This document shows, one piece after another, positions 33,636 through 40,577 of a stretch of 64,000 nucleotides of DNA. The stretch lies in the NCBI GenBank assembly GCA_963700925.1, contig OY969553.1:1860001-1924000 (forward strand). The letters run 5' to 3'. This stretch comes from CAWJMD01 sp963700925. Lineage in GTDB: Bacteria; Actinomycetota; Actinomycetes; Actinomycetales; CAWJMD01. How positions within the stretch are numbered: position 1 is the stretch's first letter; each line of letters starts with the position of its first letter. The notes below the pieces were generated by a model, which saw only the letters and a program-made list of their open reading frames with translations, searched no databases and had not been told where the DNA came from. The position numbers were made by a program, and so were the translations under genes.

Positions 33636-34100
33636 CTAGAGGGTGATGGGCGGAGCCGCGACGACCCCGTCGTCACCGTCCGGCCGGTACACGAGCTGGA
33701 ACAGCCCCGCCGACAGCCCGTCCAGCGCGAAGCGACCGTCAGCGTCGACTGCTGTGGTCCGCTCAATGCCAGAGGCAAGCCGTGCCAGTACCTGACCGGG
33801 GCCTGCCGGTGTGACCCAGCCGTCGATCCTGACCAGGTCGTCAGGACGCTCGCTGATGCTGAGCACCACCGTGAGGGAGTCGGTGCCGAACGTGATCGTC
33901 CGGCCTTCGTCGCCGGATCGCGCACCCACCAGCTCCGACTGCCGCACGTCCTCGACCAGGGCCGCGACGTTGGCGTCCAGGTTCTCCAGCCAGAGCGCGA
34001 ACAGGACTCGGTCAGGGAGGTCCACGGGTACCGGGTCACGACGTTCCCACATGGCCTTCAGCTGCTCCACCATCTGTTCGTCCGTCGGTGTGGTGTTCAT
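33636..34100 (-). CDS. 154-residue protein between sigma factor and CHAT genes; possible sigma regulator
   Basis: I do not recognise a characterised family. The N-terminal half is helical (EQMVEQLKAMWERRDPVPVDLPDRVLFALWLENLDANVAAL, in part), resembling the short helical segments of cytosolic anti-sigma or adaptor proteins. The C-terminal half looks like a small beta-sandwich of carboxypeptidase-regulatory/CnaB type (RIDGWVTPAGPG, TTAVDADGRFALDGLSAGLFQLVY). The ATG at 34100 overlaps the sigma stop by three bases, implying coupled, near-stoichiometric synthesis with the sigma factor. There is no transmembrane segment. An anti-sigma role is inference from position and shape only. Confidence 0.7.
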   Translation of the reverse strand: MNTTPTDEQMVEQLKAMWERRDPVPVDLPDRVLFALWLENLDANVAALVEDVRQSELVGARSGDEGRTITFGTDSLTVVLSISERPDDLVRIDGWVTPAGPGQVLARLASGIERTTAVDADGRFALDGLSAGLFQLVYRPDGDDGVVAAPPITL

Positions 34101-34741
34101 GACCAGCTCCATGCGGGGTCGGCGACGCAGGCTTTGCGCAGCTTGTCGAGACATCGGCCACGAGTTGGACCGATGCTCCCGACGGGGATGCCGAGCTCTG
34201 TCGAGATCGACAGGTAGTCAGGGCGATCGGAGAATGCGAGGATGCGAAGGAGGTGCTGGCAGCGACTCGAGAGCTCCTTGGTCTTGCTCCACAGCGCGCG
34301 GGCCTGAGCGCCCTTGATCGCGTCGCTCTCGGGTCCCGCGACGGGTGGCATCCGCAGGTCAACCTCCGAGTCCTCCACGACCGTGACGCGGTCGCTGCGC
34401 TGAGCCTGCCGGGCGGCCTCGCGCCGGACGGTCACGGACAGCCACCTCACGAGCGCCTGGGCGTCCTGGATGCTGCCGCGGTGGACCACGAGCGCGAGCC
34501 ACGTGTTCTGCACAGCGTCCTCGGCTTCGGCCTGGTCGACACGGTAGGACCGGGCGAGGTGCCACAGCATGGGAGTCAGCAGGCGCACCAACGCATCCAG
34601 AGCCCGCTCGTCACCGTCGCACCAGGTGACGAACAGGGCCCGCGCCTGGTCGGTCAGCGCCGACCCGCGATGAACCCTGTGTTCTGGTTCCTGCGAGGAG
34701 GTCTGTGGCTCAGTGCCTCTCGTCGAGTGCGAGGTGCTCAT
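34097..34741 (-). CDS. ECF-type sigma-70 family sigma factor of the peptidase operon
   Basis: A 214-residue sigma factor. Sigma2 (residues ~45-110, PMLWHLARSYRVDQAEAEDAVQNTWLALV in part) is followed by a linker and sigma4 (~150-205, SRCQHLLRILAFSDRPDYLSISTELGIPVGSIGPTRGR in part), lacking the regions found in primary sigmas. A ~28-residue disordered N-terminus precedes sigma2. The ATG overlaps the S8 stop by four bases and its stop overlaps the next start, so it is embedded in the operon. It likely drives its own operon; no anti-sigma of a known family is adjacent. Confidence 0.9.
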   Translation of the reverse strand: MSTSHSTRGTEPQTSSQEPEHRVHRGSALTDQARALFVTWCDGDERALDALVRLLTPMLWHLARSYRVDQAEAEDAVQNTWLALVVHRGSIQDAQALVRWLSVTVRREAARQAQRSDRVTVVEDSEVDLRMPPVAGPESDAIKGAQARALWSKTKELSSRCQHLLRILAFSDRPDYLSISTELGIPVGSIGPTRGRCLDKLRKACVADPAWSWS

Positions 34742-36330
34742 GAGGACCCTCCCTTGTCGGGTGCGTAGCTCTCACCGGACGGCGAGAGAGGGTGCTCGGC
34801 GGCCAGCGAGGCCAATACCTCGCTCACCTCGGCCGGCGACATCCGGCGCTCGGTGTCGGCGAACCGCGGGTCGTCGAGCAGGCGGCGAGCCAGGCGGCCG
34901 GCGAAAGCTGGTGCGGCGAAACTGGTTCCGCTCCAGACCCCGTACCCGGCGCTGAAGTCGTCGAGGTCGATGGTCGCCCTGGTCGCGCCGTCGTCACCCA
35001 CGAACTGCACCAGCGGCATGGCCCCGCCGTTGAACGTGGTGGGCATGGAGCTGACGAGGGCGGCGCCCGAATCCCAGCAGGTCACCCAGTCGCCGTAGTT
35101 GCTGAACAGGGCGACGGTGCCATTGGGGTTGCGCGACCCGACGCTGGTGACGGGAACGACGCCATGCTCGGCCTCCGGTACCGAACCACCCTCGTGCGGC
35201 GCGAAGGCCGCCGGGAAGACCGCTTCGTCCCAGGCGTTGTTCCCCGCCGCCGTGACGACCGCCACGCCCAGGCTGCCGAGCTTTCGCAGGACGGGAAGCA
35301 TCAGCCGGTCGTACGCGACGTCCTGTGGCGTCTCGTGCTGGTAGCCCAGCGACATCACGATGATGTCGACGGCCAGCCCGGTCTCCTCGTTCTCCTGGTT
35401 CCGCTCGACCAGCTCAGCCAGCGCCAACAGGCACCGCAGCAGCTCGTACTCGTCCGCGACCCCGTTGCCGTGCATCACCCGCACGGCGCGGATGTCCGCG
35501 TCCGGGCACAGCTGCCTGATCAGGCCGGCGATGAAGGTGCCGTGACCGCTGTGGCTGTCCAGCGCACCGGTCAGGGCACCGCGGCTGAGCCCCGTGACCT
35601 CTGGGTCGGTCTTCGGGTCGGTGAACCCGAGCGTGACGTCGTCCAGCTGCAGGCCCTTGGTGACACCGTCCACCGCCCGCAGCCAGGGGTGGTCCCCGAC
35701 ACCGGTGTCAAGGGTGACGACGACGGGACGGCGCGAGACCGCCGTGCGTGTCGGTTCGGGTCCGACCCAGTTCACGGGCTGCCGCGCTCCGAGGCCGACG
35801 ACCCCGTAGGTGTCCAGACCATGGCCCGACGTGTACGGCGCGAGACCGCCACCATGGCCGGAGGTGTACGGCGCGAACCCGCCGCCGTGACCCGATGTGT
35901 AGGGGGCGAATCCGCCACTGCCGTGCCCCGAGGTGTAGGGCGCGTTGCCGAGCAGGCTGTTGGCGCTGAGCAGGTGGTTGATCGCGATCATCAGGCGAAG
36001 GTCGACCTCTGGCTCGTCGCTCTGTCCTTGCTTGCGGGCATCGGCCAGCTCCTTCATGCGCGCCGCCGCCAGCCGCTTCGCGCGCCGGACCACCCTCAAG
36101 GCGTCCGGAGTGGTGTCGATGCCCTCCGTCTCGGGGTCGTCGACGAGGCGGAAGGAGCGAGGGGTCCTCTGGTAGTAGGTGTCTCCGAGCGCCTTCGCGA
36201 GCGCCTTGGACTTCTCCGTCTCCTCGGCGACGAGTCCCGCCTTGGCGGCCGCCGCGTTCAGCAGCTTCAGCGCTTCCTCATGACCGTCACCTGGGGAGAC
36301 GATCACCTCGTCGACGATGTAAGGGATCAC
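34738..36330 (-). CDS. subtilisin-like S8 serine peptidase with APYTSGHG repeats
   Basis: A 530-residue peptidase, first gene of the operon. Residues 1-125 form a novel helical/prodomain-like region (IPYIVDEVIVSPGDGHEEALKLL in part). Residues 130-171 contain four APYTSGHG repeats spaced 11-12 residues apart. The S8 domain has Asp208 (VVTLDTGVG), His263 (SGHGTFIAGL), oxyanion Asn364 (TAAGNNAW) and Ser470 (WSGTSFAAPA). No signal peptide is present. The GTG at 36330 was chosen (GGGAGGA upstream, start of VIPYIVDEV); upstream in-frame residues look non-coding. The repeats echo the SGHG of its own catalytic His motif, so they may be a pseudo-substrate or a modification site. Confidence 0.9.
   Translation of the reverse strand: MIPYIVDEVIVSPGDGHEEALKLLNAAAAKAGLVAEETEKSKALAKALGDTYYQRTPRSFRLVDDPETEGIDTTPDALRVVRRAKRLAAARMKELADARKQGQSDEPEVDLRLMIAINHLLSANSLLGNAPYTSGHGSGGFAPYTSGHGGGFAPYTSGHGGGLAPYTSGHGLDTYGVVGLGARQPVNWVGPEPTRTAVSRRPVVVTLDTGVGDHPWLRAVDGVTKGLQLDDVTLGFTDPKTDPEVTGLSRGALTGALDSHSGHGTFIAGLIRQLCPDADIRAVRVMHGNGVADEYELLRCLLALAELVERNQENEETGLAVDIIVMSLGYQHETPQDVAYDRLMLPVLRKLGSLGVAVVTAAGNNAWDEAVFPAAFAPHEGGSVPEAEHGVVPVTSVGSRNPNGTVALFSNYGDWVTCWDSGAALVSSMPTTFNGGAMPLVQFVGDDGATRATIDLDDFSAGYGVWSGTSFAAPAFAGRLARRLLDDPRFADTERRMSPAEVSEVLASLAAEHPLSPSGESYAPDKGGSS
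35818..35943. repeat. 33-36 base tandem coding repeats in the S8 peptidase gene
   Basis: Four in-frame units encode NAPYTSGHGSGG, FAPYTSGHGGG, FAPYTSGHGGG and LAPYTSGHG. DNA identity is lower than protein identity, with several synonymous changes, which suggests that the peptide sequence is under selection rather than being a fresh slippage product. Confidence 0.9.
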
Positions 36331-36429
36331 TGGGTAGTCCTCCCGGGCTGCCGCGCTGACTGTGACGGACGCGTACGCGCAGGCCACAAAGCCCTGCTTT
36401 TGAGAACAGGAGCAGCCTGGCACGCTCCG

Positions 36430-36437
36430 TGATACAT
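36430..36437 (-). promoter_or_regulatory. ATGTATCA motif upstream of the S8 peptidase gene
   Basis: Second copy of the octamer seen at 31032-31039, here 100 bases before the S8 GTG and inside the only promoter-capable DNA (36331-36484) between the upstream terminator and the operon. It is a candidate recognition element for the operon's sigma factor; no second hexamer could be fixed. Confidence 0.3.
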
Positions 36438-36484
36438 GACCACGGCACCGCGCGTCCGCGAAAAGGGAGAACTCGACCCCATGC

Positions 36485-36527
36485 TGAGAAGCCGGGCCAT
36501 CCGGTCTCGCGATGGCCCGGCTTCTCA
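36485..36527. terminator. hairpin terminator between the E2 gene and the S8 peptidase operon
   Basis: TGAGAAGCCGGGCCATC pairs perfectly with GATGGCCCGGCTTCTCA around a nine-base loop. It lies 57 bases past the E2 stop on the minus strand and insulates the peptidase operon from the dehydrogenase operon. Confidence 0.9.
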
Positions 36528-36583
36528 ACACTCGAAGCGGGCGGACGGGCGGCGCAGTGCCCCGTCCACTGTCAAGCGGTGGG

Positions 36584-38167
36584 TCAGCCCCAGACGAGCG
36601 CCTGCTCGGGGCGCTCCAGCACGGCGGCCACGTCGGCCAGCGTGCGCGAGCCGAGGTCGCCGTCCACCAGACGGTGGTCGAACGACAGCGTCAGCTGCAT
36701 CACCTGGCGCACGGCGAGCTCGCCGTCGACGACCCACGGCATCGGCCGCACCTGGCCCATGCACAGGATCGCCGCCTCGCCCGGGTTGAGGATCGGCGTG
36801 CCGCCGTCGACCCCGAACACCCCGACGTTGGTGATCGAGATCGTGCCGCCGGCCATCTCGGCAGGCTGTGTCCGTCCCTCACGAGCGGTCTCGGTCAGCG
36901 CCTTGAGCGCGGTCGCGAGTCCGACGAGGTCGAGCCGGTCGGCGTCCTTGATGTTGGGGACGACCAACCCGCGCGGTGTGGCGGCCGCGATGCCGAGGTT
37001 GACGTAGTGCTTGGTGACGATCTCCTGCGCCGCCTCGTCCCAGGCCGCGTTGACAGCAGGGTTGCGGCGGACGGCGATCAGCAGCGCCTTCGCGACGATC
37101 GCCAGCGGCGACACCTTGAGGCCCTCGAGCTCGCGAGATCCCTTGAGCCGCTTGACGAGTTCCATCGTGCGGGTGACGTCGACCGTGACCCACTCGGTGA
37201 CGTGCGGCGCGGTGAACGCCGACCGCACCATCGCCTCGGCGGTCATCTTGCGGACGCCCTTGATCGGTGTGCGCACCTCGCGCTCGCCGTCGGCCACCCA
37301 CCTCTCAGGTGCCGCTGACACGTCGGGAGTGGCGGCGACGCCCTCGACCGCGCCACCGTCCGCCAGTGCCATCACGTCGTCGCGCGTGACCGTGCCGTTC
37401 GGCCCCGAGGCCGTGGCGGCTGACAGGTCGACCCCGAGGTCGCGGGCCAGCTTGCGGACCGGTGGCTTGGCGAGCGCGCGCGAACCGGAGGACGGCGCCG
37501 GCGCCGACTCGACCCGGCCGACGGACGGGAGGGTGGCACCGGGCACCGGCGAGGCCGGGACCGGAGTGACCGGGCCACGGTCGCGCGGCGGCGACACCGG
37601 GGTCGCCACCGGACGGTCCGTCGAGAACGCGGTCTGAAGGTTCGCCGCGGCCTGGGCCGCGTGCTCCCGCTGTCCGGGAGAGCCCCGGCGCGGCCGGCGC
37701 TTGGCCTCGGTGGTGCGCGGCCCGTACCCCACGAGCACGGACGTGCGACCGCCCGGCGCGGCGCCACCGATGAGTCCGGGCTCCACGAAGCCCTCGGCGG
37801 GCGGGGACGGCACCAGCTCCTCGCCCGGCCCCCCGACCTCGGGGCGCTCGGCGGCCGTCTGCTGCGCCGGCACGTCTCCCGCGAGCGTGCCGCCTGAGTC
37901 GCCGGCGGGCGCGGCCCCGTCGGGATCGACGTCGATCGAGATGATCGGCGTGCCGACGTCCGCCGTCACGCCCTCCTCGACGTGGATCGCCGTCACGACG
38001 CCGGCCCAGGGGCACGGCAGCTCGACGAGCGACTTGGCGGTCTCGATGTCGACGATCGGCTGGTTCACCGTCACGGTGTCGCCGACCGCGACCTTCCACG
38101 CGACGATCTCGGCCTCGGTCAGGCCCTCTGCGGGGTCGGGCAGGAGGAACTGCTTGATCTGTGGCAT
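36584..38167 (-). CDS. dihydrolipoamide acyltransferase E2 of a (branched-chain) 2-oxoacid dehydrogenase
   Basis: A 527-residue E2. It contains one lipoyl domain (residues 1-80) with lipoylated Lys in DIETAKSLVE, a long Pro/Ala linker, a peripheral subunit-binding domain (VRKLARDLGVDL... GPNGTVTRDDV, ~245-280), and the catalytic acyltransferase domain (~300-527) ending with SFDHRLVDGDLGSR, where His and Asp are catalytic. It transfers the acyl group from E1 to CoA. It is the last of the E1alpha-E1beta-E2 operon. The single lipoyl domain and separate E1alpha/E1beta genes fit a branched-chain (Bkd) complex more than pyruvate dehydrogenase. E3 is not in the window. Confidence 0.92.
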   Translation of the reverse strand: MPQIKQFLLPDPAEGLTEAEIVAWKVAVGDTVTVNQPIVDIETAKSLVELPCPWAGVVTAIHVEEGVTADVGTPIISIDVDPDGAAPAGDSGGTLAGDVPAQQTAAERPEVGGPGEELVPSPPAEGFVEPGLIGGAAPGGRTSVLVGYGPRTTEAKRRPRRGSPGQREHAAQAAANLQTAFSTDRPVATPVSPPRDRGPVTPVPASPVPGATLPSVGRVESAPAPSSGSRALAKPPVRKLARDLGVDLSAATASGPNGTVTRDDVMALADGGAVEGVAATPDVSAAPERWVADGEREVRTPIKGVRKMTAEAMVRSAFTAPHVTEWVTVDVTRTMELVKRLKGSRELEGLKVSPLAIVAKALLIAVRRNPAVNAAWDEAAQEIVTKHYVNLGIAAATPRGLVVPNIKDADRLDLVGLATALKALTETAREGRTQPAEMAGGTISITNVGVFGVDGGTPILNPGEAAILCMGQVRPMPWVVDGELAVRQVMQLTLSFDHRLVDGDLGSRTLADVAAVLERPEQALVWG

Positions 38168-38186
38168 CTCTGGTGTCCTTCCCGAC

Positions 38187-39227
38187 TCAGAACGCGAGCG
38201 AGCGGTCGACGGCGTCGAGCACCCGGTCCAGGTCGGGCAGGTACTCCTCCTCGAGCCGGCTGGCGGGATACGGCATGTGGTACCCGCCGACGCGCAGCAC
38301 CGGGGCCTCCATCGCGTAGAAGCACCGCTCGGTGATGCGCGCGGCGAGCTCGGAGCCCATCCCCAGGAACACCGGCGCCTCGTGGACGGTCACGAGCCGG
38401 CCGGTCTTGAGCACCGACGCCTCGAGGGTGTCCATGTCGAGCGGCGACAGGCTGCGGAGGTCGATCACCTCGAGCGAGATGCCGTCCTCGGCTGCGGCCG
38501 TGGCAGCGGCGAGGGACGTGGTCACCATCGGGCCGTAGGCGGCGACGGTGACGTGCTCGCCCTCGCGGACGACCCGCGCCTGGTGCAGCGGGATCGGGGT
38601 GGCCGCCGTGTCGACGTCGCCCTTCTCCCAGTAGCGGCGCTTCGGCTCGAAGAAGAGCACGGGGTCGTCGGACGCGATCGCCTGCTGGATCATCCAGTAC
38701 GCGTCGTGGGGGTTCGAGCAGGAGACGACCCGCAGGCCGGCAGTGTGCGCGAAGTACGCCTCGGGGCTCTCGGAGTGGTGCTCGACCGCGCCGATGCCGC
38801 CACCGAACGGCACCCGCACCACGACCGGCATCTTGACCTGGCCGCTGGAGCGGTTACCCATCTTGGCGAGCTGGGTGACGATCTGGTCGTACGCCGGGTA
38901 GATGAACCCGTCGAACTGGATCTCGCAGACGGGACGGTATCCGCGCAGGGCCAGGCCGATCGCGGTGCCGAGGATGCCCGACTCGGCGAGCGGCGTGTCG
39001 ATCACACGATCCTCGCCGAAGTCCTTCTGCAGGCCGTCGGTGACGCGGAAGACGCCGCCGAGCTTGCCGACGTCCTCGCCCATGATCAGCACCTTGGGCT
39101 CGGCCTCCATCGCCGCGCGCAGGCCCATCGTGATGCCTTTGGCGATGCTGCTCGGCACGATGGCCGACGGCGCCTCGGGGATGTTGTTCAGGTCGGTGTT
39201 GACCTCGTTGCTGACGCCGGTGCTCAT
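38187..39227 (-). CDS. 2-oxoacid dehydrogenase E1 component, beta subunit
   Basis: A 346-residue transketolase-like E1beta (LIMGEDVGKLGGVFRVTDGL, FDGFIYPAYDQIVTQLAKM, VVRVPFGGGIGAVEHHSESPEAYFAH). It binds thiamine pyrophosphate at the interface with E1alpha and helps decarboxylate branched-chain 2-oxoacids. The ATG at 39227 overlaps the E1alpha stop by four bases; the longer in-frame extension is antisense noise. It is followed 19 bases later by the E2 gene. Confidence 0.93.
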   Translation of the reverse strand: MSTGVSNEVNTDLNNIPEAPSAIVPSSIAKGITMGLRAAMEAEPKVLIMGEDVGKLGGVFRVTDGLQKDFGEDRVIDTPLAESGILGTAIGLALRGYRPVCEIQFDGFIYPAYDQIVTQLAKMGNRSSGQVKMPVVVRVPFGGGIGAVEHHSESPEAYFAHTAGLRVVSCSNPHDAYWMIQQAIASDDPVLFFEPKRRYWEKGDVDTAATPIPLHQARVVREGEHVTVAAYGPMVTTSLAAATAAAEDGISLEVIDLRSLSPLDMDTLEASVLKTGRLVTVHEAPVFLGMGSELAARITERCFYAMEAPVLRVGGYHMPYPASRLEEEYLPDLDRVLDAVDRSLAF

Positions 39228-40375
39228 CGCGACGCCTCCTCGTCCTCGAACGACGCGTGGTACTCGGTGAACCAGGCGCGCTCCTCGTCGACGAGCGGGT
39301 GCGGCTCGGAGTAGGCGTGGTCGAACATCGTCACGGGGTCCGGCTTGTCCAGGGCCAGGCATCCCTCGCGGACGTGGACGGCCAGGGCGTTCGACTCGGT
39401 CTCGATCTCGTCGAAGAAGTCCTGGTCGGCGTCGCCGTTGCGCGCGAGGTAGGCCTTCAGGCGCGCGATCGGGTCCTTGAGCTTCCACTCCTCGACCTCG
39501 GCCTCGATGCGGTAGCGCGTCGGGTCGTCCGAGGTGGTGTGCGCGCCCATCCGGTAGGTGAACGCCTCGATCAGCGTCGGGCCCTCGCCGCTGCGGGCGC
39601 GGTTCAGTGCGGCGGTCGTCACCGCGTAGGTGGCGAGCACGTCGTTGCCGTCCACCCGCACGCCGGGGAAGCCGAAGCCGCGGGCACGCTGGTAGAGCGG
39701 GATGCGGGTCTGGCGCTCGTTGGGCTCGGAGATCGCCCACTGGTTGTTCTGGCAGAAGAACACGACGGGGGCGTTGAAGACGCTGGCGAAGACGAACGCC
39801 TCGTTGACGTCGCCCTGCGCGCTCGCACCGTCGCCGAAGTAGGCCAGGGCAGCCGTGTCGCGGTCGGGGTCGCCGGTGCCGACGTCGCCGTCGCGCTGGA
39901 TGCCCATCGCGTAGCCGGTCGCGTGCAGCGTCTGGGAGCCGATCACGATCGTGTAGAGCTGGAAGTTGTTGGCCTTCGGGTCCCAGCCACCGAGGTTCAC
40001 GCCGCGGTAGAGCCCGAGCAGGGTGACCGGGTCGACCTCGCGGCACCAGGCCACGCCGTGCTCGCGGTAGGTCGGGAAGACGAAGTCCTGCTGGCGGGTC
40101 GCCCGTCCGGAACCGATCTGGGCGGCCTCCTGGCCGAGCAGGCTGACCCAGATGCCCAGCTCGCCCTGGCGCTGCAGGGCGGTGGCCTCGGCGTCGAAGC
40201 GGCGGACGAGGACCAGGTCGCGGTAGAAACCGCGTAGGTCCTCGGCGGTGAGGTGCTCCACCAGGGGGGAGTACTCGGGGTTATCGACGCGCTCGCCCTC
40301 AGGGGTGAGCAACTGCACCAGGTCAGGTCCGCCGTCGAGGCGGGACCGGCCGGGGCCGACAGCTGTGTCGGTCAC
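39224..40375 (-). CDS. 2-oxoacid dehydrogenase E1 component, alpha subunit
   Basis: A 383-residue E1alpha with the TPP-binding motif GDGASAQGDVNEAFVFASVFNAPVVFFCQNN (in part) and the phosphorylation-loop-like YRMGAHTTSDDPTRYR, both characteristic of branched-chain/acetoin-type E1alpha proteins. The GTG at 40375 follows AAGGAGA. It is the first gene of the three-gene operon; a 202-base gap upstream presumably holds the promoter, although no clear hexamers are seen. A HisC-type aminotransferase gene lies upstream on the same strand and could supply 2-oxoacids. Confidence 0.92.
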   Translation of the reverse strand: MTDTAVGPGRSRLDGGPDLVQLLTPEGERVDNPEYSPLVEHLTAEDLRGFYRDLVLVRRFDAEATALQRQGELGIWVSLLGQEAAQIGSGRATRQQDFVFPTYREHGVAWCREVDPVTLLGLYRGVNLGGWDPKANNFQLYTIVIGSQTLHATGYAMGIQRDGDVGTGDPDRDTAALAYFGDGASAQGDVNEAFVFASVFNAPVVFFCQNNQWAISEPNERQTRIPLYQRARGFGFPGVRVDGNDVLATYAVTTAALNRARSGEGPTLIEAFTYRMGAHTTSDDPTRYRIEAEVEEWKLKDPIARLKAYLARNGDADQDFFDEIETESNALAVHVREGCLALDKPDPVTMFDHAYSEPHPLVDEERAWFTEYHASFEDEEASR

Positions 40376-40577
40376 TGGATCTCCTTCGTCGTGGCCGCCG
40401 CCGGGGATCGCCCGACGCAGCGGTCCGAGCTTCAGCGGCGCCCCAGGGGTGGGGGGCGTCGTCGCGACGTGCTCGCGGTCACATCGTGGACACCGTATCG
40501 CGCTGTGGAGGTGCCTTCGTCCGCCGAGTGCTGGGGGCTGGCACGGTGCTGCTGGAGCATTCGGGGGCTGCAGGAAG

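Noticed and set aside
35818..35943. Repeats in the S8 gene as a CRISPR array
   Set aside because: The units are in frame, encode a regular peptide repeat, vary at third positions and have no unique spacers.
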